Below are positions 51,168-60,041 of a stretch of 64,000 nt of DNA, piece after piece. The notes under the pieces are model-generated. The model had not been told where the DNA came from, ran no database searches, and saw only the letters and a list, made by a program, of their open reading frames with translations. The stretch comes from Proluteimonas luteida. GTDB lineage: Bacteria; Pseudomonadota; Gammaproteobacteria; Xanthomonadales; Xanthomonadaceae. Both the position numbers and the translations under genes were made by a program. The stretch is from NCBI RefSeq assembly GCF_021191695.1, contig NZ_JAIWPT010000016.1, forward strand, positions 41,304 through 105,303, given 5' to 3'. How positions within the stretch are numbered: the stretch's first letter is position 1; every line of letters begins with the position of its first letter.

Positions 51168-51223
51168 GTAGGGCGGGTCTCGACCCGCCGCTCGACGCCA
51201 TGGCGGGTCGAGACCCGCCCTAC
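51168..51223. repeat. Perfect 22-bp inverted repeat, GTAG-type REP
   Basis: Arms at 51168-51189 and 51202-51223 are perfect inverse complements around a 12-bp spacer. Each arm begins with GTAGGGCGGG and can itself fold around TCTCGA. The layout resembles GTAG-tipped palindromic repeats of Stenotrophomonas (SMAG). It lies between the small membrane protein gene and the WYL regulator. Confidence 0.8.
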
Positions 51224-51253
51224 GCCGCGCGGCACCTGCGGAGTGGCCGCGCC

Positions 51254-52222
51254 TCAGTCCTCGTACTTCTTCAGCGCCAGCGCCAGCAGGCTGCGCGCCT
51301 GCTCGCGCAGCGCGACCGGCTCGAGAATCTCGGCGTCGGCCCCGTAGTGCAGCACGTCCATCAGCAGTTCGCGGGCGCCGCTGTAGGGCACCTTCAGCTC
51401 GTAGCGGCCGTCGGGCAGGAAACGCCCCTGCTGCTGCGAATGCCAGTGTTCGTCGGCGACCCAGCGCGCGGCCTTGGGGCTGAAGAGGATCGTCGCCACG
51501 CCCTTGGGCGCGCCGGAGAAGATGCCGTAGCTGCCGGCCAGGTGGGTGTCGAGCGTGGCCTCGTCGATGTCGATGGCATCGGCCGTCAGCACCCGCGCGT
51601 TGCTGATGCGGTCGACCGAGAAGCTGCGCAGGCCGTCGCGGTCGTTGTCCCAGGCGTCGAGGTACCAGTTGTCGCGGTAGTGGGTGATGCGCTGCGGCGA
51701 CACCGTGCGCCGGGTCTTCTCGTCGGTCGAGCGGGCCCGGTACTCGAACGCCAGCTGCTTGCGCTGCAGCACCGCCGAGCAGACGTTGCGGAATGCGTGT
51801 TCGTCCATGCGTCGGCCGCGATGCGGAATCACCCGCACCCGCTGCACCGGCCACTGCTTGCCGGCCGAGTGCTCGTCCAGCAGTTTCTCGATGCGCGACT
51901 GCAACGGCGCCAGCGCGCTCGACAGCACCCCGCCGCCGCTGCGGGACAAAAGCTGCTGGGCGGCGAGCAGGGCATGCAGCTCCTCGGAATTGAGCCACAG
52001 GCCCGGCAGTTCGAAGCGCCCGCCGTCCTCGGCCTCGTAGCGGAACCCGGCATCGCCGTCGCCGACGACCGGCGCCATCAGCGCGTCGCGCAGGAAGGCG
52101 AGGTCGCGGTAGACCGTCGCCCGCGAGCATTCGAGCTCGTCCTGCAGCTTGGCCACCGTCACCGGATAGCGCGAGGTCTTGAGGATGCGGTGCAGCGAGA
52201 GGATGCGTTCGTATCGGTCCAT
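51254..52222 (-). CDS. WYL-domain transcriptional regulator, YafY-like
   Basis: A 322-residue regulator. An N-terminal winged HTH (about 1-60: SLHRILKTSRYPVTVAKLQ, then CSRATVYRDLAFLR) precedes the WYL domain (about 135-215: QLAFEYRARSTDEKTRRTVSPQRI and NWYLDAWDN) and a WCX C-terminal part. WYL proteins sense nucleic-acid ligands or nucleotides and often control DNA-damage or defence genes. The target here is unknown. It is a lone gene, divergent from the hypothetical gene at 52360. Confidence 0.9.
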   Translation of the reverse strand: MDRYERILSLHRILKTSRYPVTVAKLQDELECSRATVYRDLAFLRDALMAPVVGDGDAGFRYEAEDGGRFELPGLWLNSEELHALLAAQQLLSRSGGGVLSSALAPLQSRIEKLLDEHSAGKQWPVQRVRVIPHRGRRMDEHAFRNVCSAVLQRKQLAFEYRARSTDEKTRRTVSPQRITHYRDNWYLDAWDNDRDGLRSFSVDRISNARVLTADAIDIDEATLDTHLAGSYGIFSGAPKGVATILFSPKAARWVADEHWHSQQQGRFLPDGRYELKVPYSGARELLMDVLHYGADAEILEPVALREQARSLLALALKKYED

Positions 52223-52359
52223 GCGCCGATTATGGCGCGTCCCGGCCCCGCCGCGGGGGCCGGCGCGGGGCCGCGATCCACGCCGCCCGAGGCTAACCGC
52301 GGTTTAACCCCGCCCGCCCTAGACTCGCGCCCACACGGGGCGCACAACAGGGACAACGC

Positions 52360-52959
52360 ATGGCGCACGGGAAAGCAGGACGCGACTGGCTGCCGGCGCT
52401 GCTCGCGACGCTGCTGCTGCACGGACTGGCGCTCTGGTGGCTGTGGCAGCAGCGCGACCGTGCCGACACGTCGCGCGCGGCCACGGCGCTGCAGGTGATC
52501 TGGATCGAACGCCCGGTCGCCGGGCCGCCGGTACCCGCCAGCCCGGCGCCCGCCACGGCAGCGGTCGAGGCAGCCGCGGCCCCGCACCGGCCGGTGTCGG
52601 TACCGACGCCCGCGCCCGCGCCACGCGCCCTGCAGGCGGTCGAGATCCCCGCGCCGCCGACGGACGCGTCGCCCTCGGCGCCATCGCTGCACGAGCAGGC
52701 CCGCGAATGGGTGCGGGCGCAGGCGCCGGCAAACGATTTCGCCCCCGATCCGTTGCGCCATCGCCCGCCGCCGGCGGCGGACGGCCGCTTCGCGATGCGC
52801 GAACCGCTGTCCCCGCAGGACGTGGTCAACGGCATCGGCGCGCTGCTGTTCGGCGGCGGCCCCACCGATCCCTGTCCGCAGATCCGCCACAACATCGCCA
52901 GCGGCGACCAGGCAATGGTGGCCGAGGAGATCCGGCGCCTGCAGCAGTTCTGCCTGTAG
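52360..52959 (+). CDS. Membrane-anchored proline-rich protein of unknown function
   Basis: A 199-residue protein with an N-terminal helix at about 10-28 (WLPALLATLLLHGLALWWLW), which is the arrangement of TonB-type proteins, then a long alanine-proline linker (about 50-105). The C-terminal part (about 110-199) ends PCPQIRHNIASGDQAMVAEEIRRLQQFCL with two cysteines. It does not have a TonB C-terminal domain. The function is unknown. It is convergent with the flavoprotein gene. Confidence 0.72.
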   Translation: MAHGKAGRDWLPALLATLLLHGLALWWLWQQRDRADTSRAATALQVIWIERPVAGPPVPASPAPATAAVEAAAAPHRPVSVPTPAPAPRALQAVEIPAPPTDASPSAPSLHEQAREWVRAQAPANDFAPDPLRHRPPPAADGRFAMREPLSPQDVVNGIGALLFGGGPTDPCPQIRHNIASGDQAMVAEEIRRLQQFCL

Positions 52960-52976
52960 CGGACGCGCGCGGCCGG

Positions 52977-54371
52977 TCAGCGCGCGACGTACGCCCGTGC
53001 GCAGGCGGCCACGCGCGCGGCCTGGCCGCGCAGTTCCGGCATCGCGATGCTCTCCCACAGGCTGCCGATGCGCAGCGCGCCGAGCGTCCACAGTCCCGGT
53101 ACCGGCACGCCATCGGCGCCGCGCAGTTGTCCGTCCACGGTGGTGTCCACGCCCAGCCCGTGCGGGCCGGCCCGTACCAGGCCACGCGCCTGCAGCGCCG
53201 GCAGCAGCGGGTCCGGGGCGCCGCGCAGCGCCTTGTGCATGCCGGTGGCGTTGACCAGACGATCCACCGCCAGCGTGTCGACACGGCCGGTGCCGCGCGC
53301 CCGCACCCGGACCTGCAGCGGCGGCCCGGCCTCGACCGCGTGCAGATGCCCGGCGCGCAGCGTGAACCGGCCGGCAGCCTGGAGCTCTGCGAGCACCGCC
53401 GCGGCCTCGGGCGCGATGCGGTGGCGGTGGATGTCCCAGTAGCGCACCGCGTGGCGCAGGAAGCGGCGCTGCTCGTCGGCCGGCAGCGAGGTCCACAGGG
53501 CCTGCACCTGCGGCCGCAGCCGCTCCATCGCGTCCTGCCACGGCCGCCCCGCGGCCACCGCCTCGGCTGCCCAGCGACGCAGCATGCGCATGCGCGCATG
53601 CACGCCCAGCGGCAGCAGCGCATCGATGCCGCCGGCCTGCGGCAGGGTCCCGGGGGCGTGCGCCAGCGGCATCAGGCCGTGCCGGGAGACGGCGGTGATC
53701 CGGCCGCGGTGGCCGTTCGCGTGCAGGGTCAGCACCACGTCGACCATGCTCAGGCCCGCACCGACGATGCAGACCTCGTCGCCGGGATCGATCGCCGCCA
53801 CCGCCGCATGGTCCCAGGCCTCGACGACGCCGGCCGGCGCGACCGCCCCCGGCGGCAGCGGCAATGCCGCCGGCAGGTTGCCCAGCGCCAGCACCACGGC
53901 GCGCGCGTGCAGGGCGGCGCCGGACGCGAGGCTGAGGGCGTAGCCACCGGCCTCGGGCCGGATGTCGACCGCCGCATCGGTCCTGCGCTCCGGCGCGGCG
54001 GCAGCGGCCCGCGTCGCCAGCCGCTGCGCGAGGTAGCGACCGTAGACCCGGCGCGGCGCGAACACGCCGGCCAGCGCATCGATCTCCTGTCCTCCGGCTT
54101 CCGGTTGCGCGGCCAGGTACTGCAGGAAATCGTCGGGCCGGGTGTCGAATGCGCTCATCCGCGCGGCATTGACGTTGAGGATGTGCTCGGCGCGCGGCGT
54201 CGAGTAGGCCACGCCCTGCGCCAGCGCGGCGCGCGGCTCGACCAGTGCCACGCGCAGCGCCCCATCGTCGGCCGCATCGCGCCCGAGCAGATGCCAGGCC
54301 ACGAGGGCGCCGCAGGCGCCGGCGCCGACGATCGCGACATCGAGCCGGGCGGAGGTGGAAGAGGACGGCAC
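52977..54371 (-). CDS. FAD and NAD(P)-binding protein (NAD_binding_9 type)
   Basis: A 464-residue oxidoreductase-like protein. The N-terminal Rossmann motif VAIVGAGACGALVAWHLL and the HILNVNAARMSAFDTRPDDF segment are typical of the NAD_binding_9 family (hydroxylase and HI0933-like). A second nucleotide motif, VCIVGAGLSMVDVVLTL, comes in the middle. GTG at 54371 is the best start. Function and substrate are unknown; family members act in siderophore or flavin-dependent hydroxylation. It is divergent from a membrane gene. Confidence 0.82.
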   Translation of the reverse strand: MPSSSTSARLDVAIVGAGACGALVAWHLLGRDAADDGALRVALVEPRAALAQGVAYSTPRAEHILNVNAARMSAFDTRPDDFLQYLAAQPEAGGQEIDALAGVFAPRRVYGRYLAQRLATRAAAAAPERRTDAAVDIRPEAGGYALSLASGAALHARAVVLALGNLPAALPLPPGAVAPAGVVEAWDHAAVAAIDPGDEVCIVGAGLSMVDVVLTLHANGHRGRITAVSRHGLMPLAHAPGTLPQAGGIDALLPLGVHARMRMLRRWAAEAVAAGRPWQDAMERLRPQVQALWTSLPADEQRRFLRHAVRYWDIHRHRIAPEAAAVLAELQAAGRFTLRAGHLHAVEAGPPLQVRVRARGTGRVDTLAVDRLVNATGMHKALRGAPDPLLPALQARGLVRAGPHGLGVDTTVDGQLRGADGVPVPGLWTLGALRIGSLWESIAMPELRGQAARVAACARAYVAR

Positions 54372-54568
54372 GGCGGACCTCGGCAATGGCGGGCGGCCAG
54401 TATCCCATCCGCGGCGCCGGCTGCCGCGGACTCGCCAGGACGTGCCGCAGGTCGCTTCCCCGTCCGGTCCCCGCATGGCAGGCTGGCGCACCTGCCGGCG
54501 GCCTGGCCCGGGGACCGGATCGCGGCCGCCTGTCAACGCCTTTTTCGCCCCGCATCGACGGAGCCGCC

Positions 54569-55435
54569 ATGCCGCACCTGCTGACCACCAGTGTCCTGTC
54601 CACCCTGTCGGCCGCCGGCCTCGGCCTGCTGATGTGGACCGGGATGACGATCGCCCTGCTGCACATGCGCGCCGCGTCCGCGTCCTCGCTGCACCAGTTG
54701 CAGTTGCTGGCCCTGCTGCTCGGCGCAGCGCTGGTCGCCGCCGGCCTGTTCGCCCGCGGACCCGGCAGTGCGCGCCTGCGCGGCGCAGCGGCCCGATGGC
54801 GCACCGATTGGCCGGCGCGGGCGGCCCTGCTGGCGACGGCGACGCTGCTGCTGGCCCTGCTGCTGGCCGCACTGCTCGCGCTGGCGCCGGCCGGCGCCAG
54901 CCGCGCGACCGGACTGTCGCTGCTGGGCCTGCTGCTGCTGGCAAGCGCGTTCGCCACGGCCGCGGCCACCGCGACCGCGCTATCCCGCGCCGCGCCGGCG
55001 GTGGCCGCCTGGCAGCATCCGATGACGCTGCCGATCCGGGTCCTGCTGGCCATGGCCTGCGGGCTTGCGGTGCTGTATCTGCTGATGCAGCTGCTGTTCG
55101 TGTCCTACAACGACGGCGTGACGATGCTGGCCACGCTGACCGGCCTGGGCGTCGCCGCGGCCGCCTGCGCCGCGGTGCAGTGGCGCGCGGCCGACCGCGG
55201 GGCACAGGCCGCGACAGCGACGGATCCGGGCCGGCGCGCACGGACCCGCCACCTGCGGTTGGCGGCCGTCTCCCTGCTCGCGGTCGCCCCACTGCTGGCC
55301 TGGAGTGCGGCGGCGATGCAACTGCTGCCGGCCTGGCTGCTGCTGGGATTCGCCGCCGCCGCGCTGCTGGCCGGCGCCGGCATCGAGCGCGGCCTGCTGC
55401 TGCGCCACGGCAAACTGGAGCCCGCGCCCGCCTGA
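54569..55435 (+). CDS. Orphan DmsC-like membrane protein
   Basis: A 288-residue protein with eight hydrophobic helices. The layout and segments such as AWQHPMTLPIRVLLAMACGLAV recall the membrane anchor DmsC of DMSO reductase, which passes electrons from menaquinol. No DmsA or DmsB gene lies near it. The identification is weak. The ATG at 54569 follows a normal context. Confidence 0.5.
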   Translation: MPHLLTTSVLSTLSAAGLGLLMWTGMTIALLHMRAASASSLHQLQLLALLLGAALVAAGLFARGPGSARLRGAAARWRTDWPARAALLATATLLLALLLAALLALAPAGASRATGLSLLGLLLLASAFATAAATATALSRAAPAVAAWQHPMTLPIRVLLAMACGLAVLYLLMQLLFVSYNDGVTMLATLTGLGVAAAACAAVQWRAADRGAQAATATDPGRRARTRHLRLAAVSLLAVAPLLAWSAAAMQLLPAWLLLGFAAAALLAGAGIERGLLLRHGKLEPAPA

Positions 55436-55533
55436 ACCCCGCCGGCACGCCCGGGCTCGCTGCCGCGCCCTCGGCTTGAAGTGCCACGAAACCGCGGCAT
55501 AATGCATGGAACCGATTACATGAATGGGCTGAC

Positions 55534-56217
55534 ATGCTTGCCGGCTGGTGGTTGGCCATTGCGGGCCTGCCAACAATCACCCACCCGCTTCCGGCTGCGC
55601 CGGAGCAGACCGCGATCGTCGCTGTGGCCGCGCGGCAGGTGCCCCTGCGCCGCCCCTGCTACCAGCTGAGCTGCCGCGACGCCGAGCTGCGGCCGATCGC
55701 CACCACCCAGCGGATCTGGCAACCGCGCGCCCCCGGCGTCCGCCCCAGGGACGTTGCGGCGCCGCTGTTGCCGCTGCCTACCCGGCGCATCGTCGCGCTG
55801 AATTCGCCGTTCTCGCAGCGCGACAGTTTCCGCTCCGGTGGCAACCACGTGAAATGGGACGCCAGCTACGGCATCGAGGCGATCCGCAGCCCCGAAACGA
55901 CCCTGCAGCTGGAATTCGGCACCGGCATCCGCATCGAGCCCTATACCGACTTCGGCACCGCGGTGCCCGGCCCCGTTGCCCGTGGCCGCATGCAGCTGTC
56001 GAAGGAACTGGGGGAACGCGCGTCCTTCACCCAGCAGGTGCAGGTCGAGACCGGCCGCGAGAACACCTTCGTCCGGCAGACGCTCGCGTTCGACTACGAA
56101 CTGCTGCCGCAATGGACGCTGCGCTCGGATTTCGAGCTGCGCCACGACACCCTCGGCAACGGCGGCCAGGGCAGCACCGACACCGAAGGTTCGCTGCGGG
56201 TGCGCTACACGTTCTGA
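55534..56217 (+). CDS. Probable outer-membrane beta-barrel protein
   Basis: A 227-residue protein. The N-terminus has a hydrophobic stretch and a proline-rich part up to about 100 with two cysteines (RPCYQLSCRDAELR). The C-terminal half has alternating beta strands (KWDASYGIEAI, TLQLEFGTGIRIE, RMQLSKELGE, TLAFDYELLPQW) and ends in RVRYTF, with the terminal aromatic residue of outer-membrane proteins. It resembles DUF481-type barrels. The function is unknown. It converges with hemC. Confidence 0.7.
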   Translation: MLAGWWLAIAGLPTITHPLPAAPEQTAIVAVAARQVPLRRPCYQLSCRDAELRPIATTQRIWQPRAPGVRPRDVAAPLLPLPTRRIVALNSPFSQRDSFRSGGNHVKWDASYGIEAIRSPETTLQLEFGTGIRIEPYTDFGTAVPGPVARGRMQLSKELGERASFTQQVQVETGRENTFVRQTLAFDYELLPQWTLRSDFELRHDTLGNGGQGSTDTEGSLRVRYTF

Positions 56218-56232
56218 CGGCGTAGCAACGCG

Positions 56233-56257
56233 CGTCGGCCGCGTAGGGCCGACCGAC
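56233..56257 (-). repeat. Single GTAG-type REP unit
   Basis: On the minus strand this 25-mer matches the unit at 59908-59932 (core GGTCGGCCCTACGCGGCC) with one mismatch at the outer tip (GTCGG for GTAGG). Homology to that locus also extends about 12 bp beyond the tip (CCGATCCTGCGT). It lies between the outer-membrane protein gene and hemC, both of which point towards it. Confidence 0.7.
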
Positions 56258-56320
56258 GCAGGATCGGGGCAGCCGTCTTCCCCCAGGCTCGAGGCAACAA
56301 CCACAGACCAGCGCGGCAGA

Positions 56321-57232
56321 TCAGCCTGGCAGAAATGCGCCGGCGCCGGCCCCAAGCAGGCGCGCCGCCACCTCGGCGCCCAGCGACTCGGCGGCATCGG
56401 CGTCGGCCTCGCCCGACGCCCGCACCACCTGGCCGTCGCTGGCCGAGCCGACCAGCCCGGACAGCCGCAGGCGATCCTCGTGCAGCTGCGCGAACGCCGC
56501 GACCGGCACGTGGCAGCTGCCGTGCAGTGCACGGTTCATCGCCCGCTCGGCCTCGACCTGCACCCGGGTGAAGCGGTCGTCGAGCCGGGCGAGCAGCGTC
56601 TGCACCGCGGGGTTGTCGTCGCGGCACTCGATGGCGATCGCGCCCTGTGCCGGCGCCGGCAGCCAGTCCGGGGCGTCGAGCCGCGCGCGGATCCGGTATT
56701 CCAGCCCCAGCCGCGCCAGCCCGGCGCAGGCCAGCACGATGGCGTCGTAGTCGCCGGCATCGAGTTTCGCCAGCCGCGTGTTGACGTTGCCGCGCAGGTC
56801 GAGCAGGGTCAGGTCGGGGCGCCGCGCGCGCAGTTGCGCCTGGCGCCGCAGCGACGAGGTACCGACGCGCGCGCCTTGCGGCAAGGCATCGATCGCGTCG
56901 AAGCGGTTGCTGACGAACGCGTCGGCATGGTCGGCGCGGGCCAGGATCGCCGGCAGCGCGAAGCCCGGCTCCAGCCACATCGGCACGTCCTTGAGCGAAT
57001 GCACGGCGCAGTCGGCCTCGCCGCGCGCCATCGCCACTTCCAGCTCCTTGAGGAACAGGCCCTTGCCGCCGATCGCCGCCAGCGAGCGGTCCAGCACCTC
57101 GTCGCCGCGCGTGCTCATCGGCACCAGTTCGACGTCGAGTCCCGGCACGAGCGCGCGCAGCAGCGTCGCCGCGTGCTCGCTCTGCCACAGCGCGAGCGGG
57201 CTCCTGCGGGTGGCGATGCGTAGACGATCCAT
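56321..57232 (-). CDS. hemC: Porphobilinogen deaminase
   Basis: A 303-residue enzyme of heme and tetrapyrrole synthesis that joins four porphobilinogens to hydroxymethylbilane. Motifs are [42 protein letters not shown] and LRGNVNTRL. The dipyrromethane cofactor Cys lies in HGSCHVPVA near 241. Length is normal. It lies downstream of algZ-algR, the order known in Pseudomonas and Xanthomonas. hemD is not in the window. Confidence 0.96.
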   Translation of the reverse strand: MDRLRIATRRSPLALWQSEHAATLLRALVPGLDVELVPMSTRGDEVLDRSLAAIGGKGLFLKELEVAMARGEADCAVHSLKDVPMWLEPGFALPAILARADHADAFVSNRFDAIDALPQGARVGTSSLRRQAQLRARRPDLTLLDLRGNVNTRLAKLDAGDYDAIVLACAGLARLGLEYRIRARLDAPDWLPAPAQGAIAIECRDDNPAVQTLLARLDDRFTRVQVEAERAMNRALHGSCHVPVAAFAQLHEDRLRLSGLVGSASDGQVVRASGEADADAAESLGAEVAARLLGAGAGAFLPG

Positions 57233-57292
57233 CCGCGCATTATCGGCGATCGCCCCGCCGCGACGCGAATCGACCGTGGCCGCGGCCCGTGG

Positions 57293-58024
57293 CTACAGCT
57301 GGCGCACGACCTCGCGCAACTGCGACACGCAGCGCCGGCTGACCTCCAGCGGCCGGTCGCCATGGCGCAGCACCGCATGCACGTGGCCGTCGAGATCGCG
57401 GCGCAGCTCGACCAGTTCGTGCCGCGCAACCAGGCAGTTGCGATGGATCCGCAGGAAGCGCGGGCCGAACTCGTCCTCCAGCGATTTCAGCGACTCCTCC
57501 ACCAGGTCCTCGCCGCGCGCGTGGTGCACGACGACATACTTCTCCTCCGCCTGCAGGTAGCGGATCTCCTCGATCGGGATCAGCCGCAGGCTGCCGCGCA
57601 ACCGTGCGCACAGGTGGCTGCGGTGCTTCTCCCCGTCGCCGTTGCCGGCGACCGCCTCGCGTCCCGCGGTATATGTGCGCGCACGCTCGAGCGCGGCCTG
57701 CAACCGCTCCGGCCGCACCGGCTTGACCAGGTAGTCGACCGCGGCGGCCTCGAAGGCCTTCAGCGCGTGGGCGTCGTAGGCGGTGCAGAACACCACCGCC
57801 GGACGCGGCTCGAAGGCGCTGAGGTGGCGCGCGACCTCGAGCCCGTCGATGCCGGGCATGGCGATGTCCAGCAGCACCAGCGCCGGATCGTGCGCGGCGC
57901 AGGCCTCCAGCGCCGCGCGGCCGTCGCCGGCCTCGGCCACCACCTCGATGCCCGGCTCGGCGTCGAGCAGCATGCGCAGGCGCGCGCGCGCCAGCGGTTC
58001 GTCATCGGCGATCACGACCTTCAC
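57293..58024 (-). CDS. algR: LytTR-type response regulator AlgR
   Basis: A 243-residue regulator. The receiver domain has VVIADDEPLAR, the phosphoacceptor D in LVLLDIAMPG, and K in DYLVKPVRPE. The C-terminal LytTR DNA-binding domain has IRYLQAEEKYVVV and FLRIHRNCLVAR. In Pseudomonas, AlgR controls alginate, twitching and rhamnolipid genes; in Xanthomonas it affects virulence. GTG at 58024 overlaps the algZ stop by 4 nt. It lies 60 bp before hemC. Confidence 0.9.
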   Translation of the reverse strand: MKVVIADDEPLARARLRMLLDAEPGIEVVAEAGDGRAALEACAAHDPALVLLDIAMPGIDGLEVARHLSAFEPRPAVVFCTAYDAHALKAFEAAAVDYLVKPVRPERLQAALERARTYTAGREAVAGNGDGEKHRSHLCARLRGSLRLIPIEEIRYLQAEEKYVVVHHARGEDLVEESLKSLEDEFGPRFLRIHRNCLVARHELVELRRDLDGHVHAVLRHGDRPLEVSRRCVSQLREVVRQL

Positions 58025-59100
58025 AGCTGTCGCTCCTTCGCGGCAGCCGCCTCCCAGGCGACCGGCAGGTGGATGTTGCAGGCATAGTAGCCATCGTCCC
58101 AGCCGTAGGTCATCCGCGCGCGCGGGCCGAAGGCATAGCCCAGCCGCTGGGCGATGCTGCGCTGGGCATGGCCGGCCCCCTGCGCCCGCGGCGGCACGGG
58201 CTGCGCGCCCGGCGCCAGCGACGGGTTGCGGATGACGATCCGCAGCGTCTCGGGCGTCGCGTCCAGGCTGACGTCGATCCTGCCGCCCTCGGGCAGGCGC
58301 GAGATGCCGTGCAGCACTGCGTTCTCCAGCAGCGGCTGCAGCACCAGCCGCGGCATCGGCAGGTCCCACGGCAGCGGTTCGGTGCGACGCCAGCGGACCT
58401 GCAGGCGCTCGCCCAGCCGCAGCTGTTCGATCGACAGGTAGCGCTCGGCCAGCGCGACCTCCTCGGCCAGCGTCGAGCTGCCCTCGCCAGCCCCCAGCGC
58501 GGCGCGGAACAGGTCCGACAGGTCGAGCACCGCGCGCTCGGCGACGACCGGGTCGCGGCGCAGCAGCATCGCGATCATGTTCATGCTGTTGAACAGGAAG
58601 TGCGGGCGGATCCGCGCCTGCAGCGCATCGGCTTCGGCCCGCGCCTGCGCGGCCACCTGTCCCTGCCAGCGGTCGATCACGTAGAAATAGCGCAGCGCAA
58701 TCGCGGTCAGCAGCGCCACCACCGCCGCGCTGCCGCCGACGAAACGGCCGGTCGAGGGCAGGTGGCCGTCGCCATCGACGCTGGCGAACAGGCCGTGCAC
58801 GATCGCCGAGGCCACCAGCGCGATCAGCATCGCGATCACGACTGCGGCGATCGCGCCCAGCCGCACCGGCAGCCGCGACAGCTGCGCGCGCGCGGCGCAC
58901 AGCAGCACCGATACCGCCAGCGCCAGCCACAGCGCATAGCCACTGGCGGTGAGGAAATCGCGTGCGTCCCAGCCCGGTGCGGCGCCAGGCACCAGCGCCA
59001 CGATGACCACCGTCATCTGCGCCAGTCCCAGCATCGTCGCCAGCCGCGGCAGCCGGCACAGGTCCGGCAGCCAGATCCCGTCGCCGGCCGGCGCGGTCAT
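58021..59100 (-). CDS. algZ: Sensor histidine kinase AlgZ
   Basis: A 359-residue inner-membrane kinase of the LytS-type His_kinase family. Four helices span about 20-140. The phosphoacceptor-like motif RIRPHFLFNSMNMI follows, then QPLLENAVLHGI of the ATPase domain. It lacks the classical HisKA domain, as expected for AlgZ (FimS). It overlaps algR by 4 nt (ATGA), so both are translated together. It starts 3 bp after the esterase stop. Confidence 0.9.
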   Translation of the reverse strand: MTAPAGDGIWLPDLCRLPRLATMLGLAQMTVVIVALVPGAAPGWDARDFLTASGYALWLALAVSVLLCAARAQLSRLPVRLGAIAAVVIAMLIALVASAIVHGLFASVDGDGHLPSTGRFVGGSAAVVALLTAIALRYFYVIDRWQGQVAAQARAEADALQARIRPHFLFNSMNMIAMLLRRDPVVAERAVLDLSDLFRAALGAGEGSSTLAEEVALAERYLSIEQLRLGERLQVRWRRTEPLPWDLPMPRLVLQPLLENAVLHGISRLPEGGRIDVSLDATPETLRIVIRNPSLAPGAQPVPPRAQGAGHAQRSIAQRLGYAFGPRARMTYGWDDGYYACNIHLPVAWEAAAAKERQL

Positions 59101-59103
59101 GCG

Positions 59104-59784
59104 TCAGGCGGCCTGGAACCGGGTCGTCAGCCAGTCGCCGAGCGCGGCGATCTCCTCGGCACAGACCGAGTGCGGCATCGGATAGGTGTGCCACTGCACG
59201 TCGAAGCCGAACGCGCGCAGCAGCGCCGCGCTGCGCTCGCCGGCTGCGACCGGCACCACCGGGTCCTGGCTGCCGTGCGCCATGAACACCGGCTGGCGGT
59301 TGGCGCCGTCGACCAGCGCCGCCTGCGCGGTGTTGGCCGCGGGCAGGTAGGTCGACAGCGCGACCAGGCCGGCCAGCGGCTCGCGCCGGCGCAGGCCTGC
59401 GGCCAGCGTCACCGCGCCACCCTGCGAGAAACCGGCCAGCACGATCCGCGCCGGCGGCACGCCGCGCGCGGCCTCGCGCGCGATCAGCGCATCGACCTGC
59501 GCCACCGAGGCCAGCACGCCGGATTCGTCGGCGCGGTTGGCCAGGTCGATGTCCTGGATGTCGTACCAGGCGCGCATGCGCACACCGTTGTTGATCGTCA
59601 CCGCGCGCACCGGCGCGTGCGGGAACAGGAAGCGCACCGCCGGCCAGTCGCGGCGCACGAGTTCGGGCAGGATCGGCACGAAATCGTGGCCGTCGGCACC
59701 GAGGCCATGCAGCCAGATCACGCTCCAGCGGGGATCGGCTCCGGTTTCGCGTTCGATGCACTCGAGCAGGTCGGGCGTGTCCAT
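59104..59784 (-). CDS. Carboxylesterase or phospholipase of the alpha/beta fold
   Basis: A 226-residue hydrolase. VIWLHGLGADGHDFVP forms the oxyanion loop, the Ser is in LAGFSQGGAVTL, the Asp is near HGSQDPVVP, and the His is near the end in PMPHSVCAEE. This set matches the PF02230 carboxylesterase group, which acts on short acyl esters or lysophospholipids. The ATG at 59784 is in normal context. It is first in the esterase-algZ-algR-hemC cluster. Confidence 0.92.
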   Translation of the reverse strand: MDTPDLLECIERETGADPRWSVIWLHGLGADGHDFVPILPELVRRDWPAVRFLFPHAPVRAVTINNGVRMRAWYDIQDIDLANRADESGVLASVAQVDALIAREAARGVPPARIVLAGFSQGGAVTLAAGLRRREPLAGLVALSTYLPAANTAQAALVDGANRQPVFMAHGSQDPVVPVAAGERSAALLRAFGFDVQWHTYPMPHSVCAEEIAALGDWLTTRFQAA

Positions 59785-59907
59785 GCGGTCCTTTGGTTGT
59801 CGGGAAAGACGCAAGTGTAGACCGTCGCCGACGGCGGCCATGCGCCGCGCGGCCCGCCACGGACGGAAAAAACCGGGGTCTTCTGGAAGAGAGTCGCCCG
59901 ATCCTGC

Positions 59908-60023
59908 GTAGGTCGGCCCTACGCGGCCGACGTGCGCGGCGTCCGGGTCTGGCGCGATGTCGGAGGTCTGCCCGATGCGACCTGGCCGCGCGTCCCGGCG
60001 TCGGGGGCGTTGCCCCGACCTAC
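59908..60023. repeat. Facing pair of GTAG-type REP units
   Basis: Two different palindromic units face each other. Unit A at 59908-59932 starts GTAGGTCGGCCCTACGCGG. Unit B at 59999-60023 reads on the minus strand GTAGGTCGGGGCAACGCCCC. Both occur again at 63781-63854 in the opposite order, where B is identical over 25 nt and A differs at one base. The pair lies in the 257-bp gap between the esterase gene and opgH; no gene is seen in the gap. Confidence 0.85.
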
Positions 60024-60041
60024 GGCGGTGACGGCAGAGGC

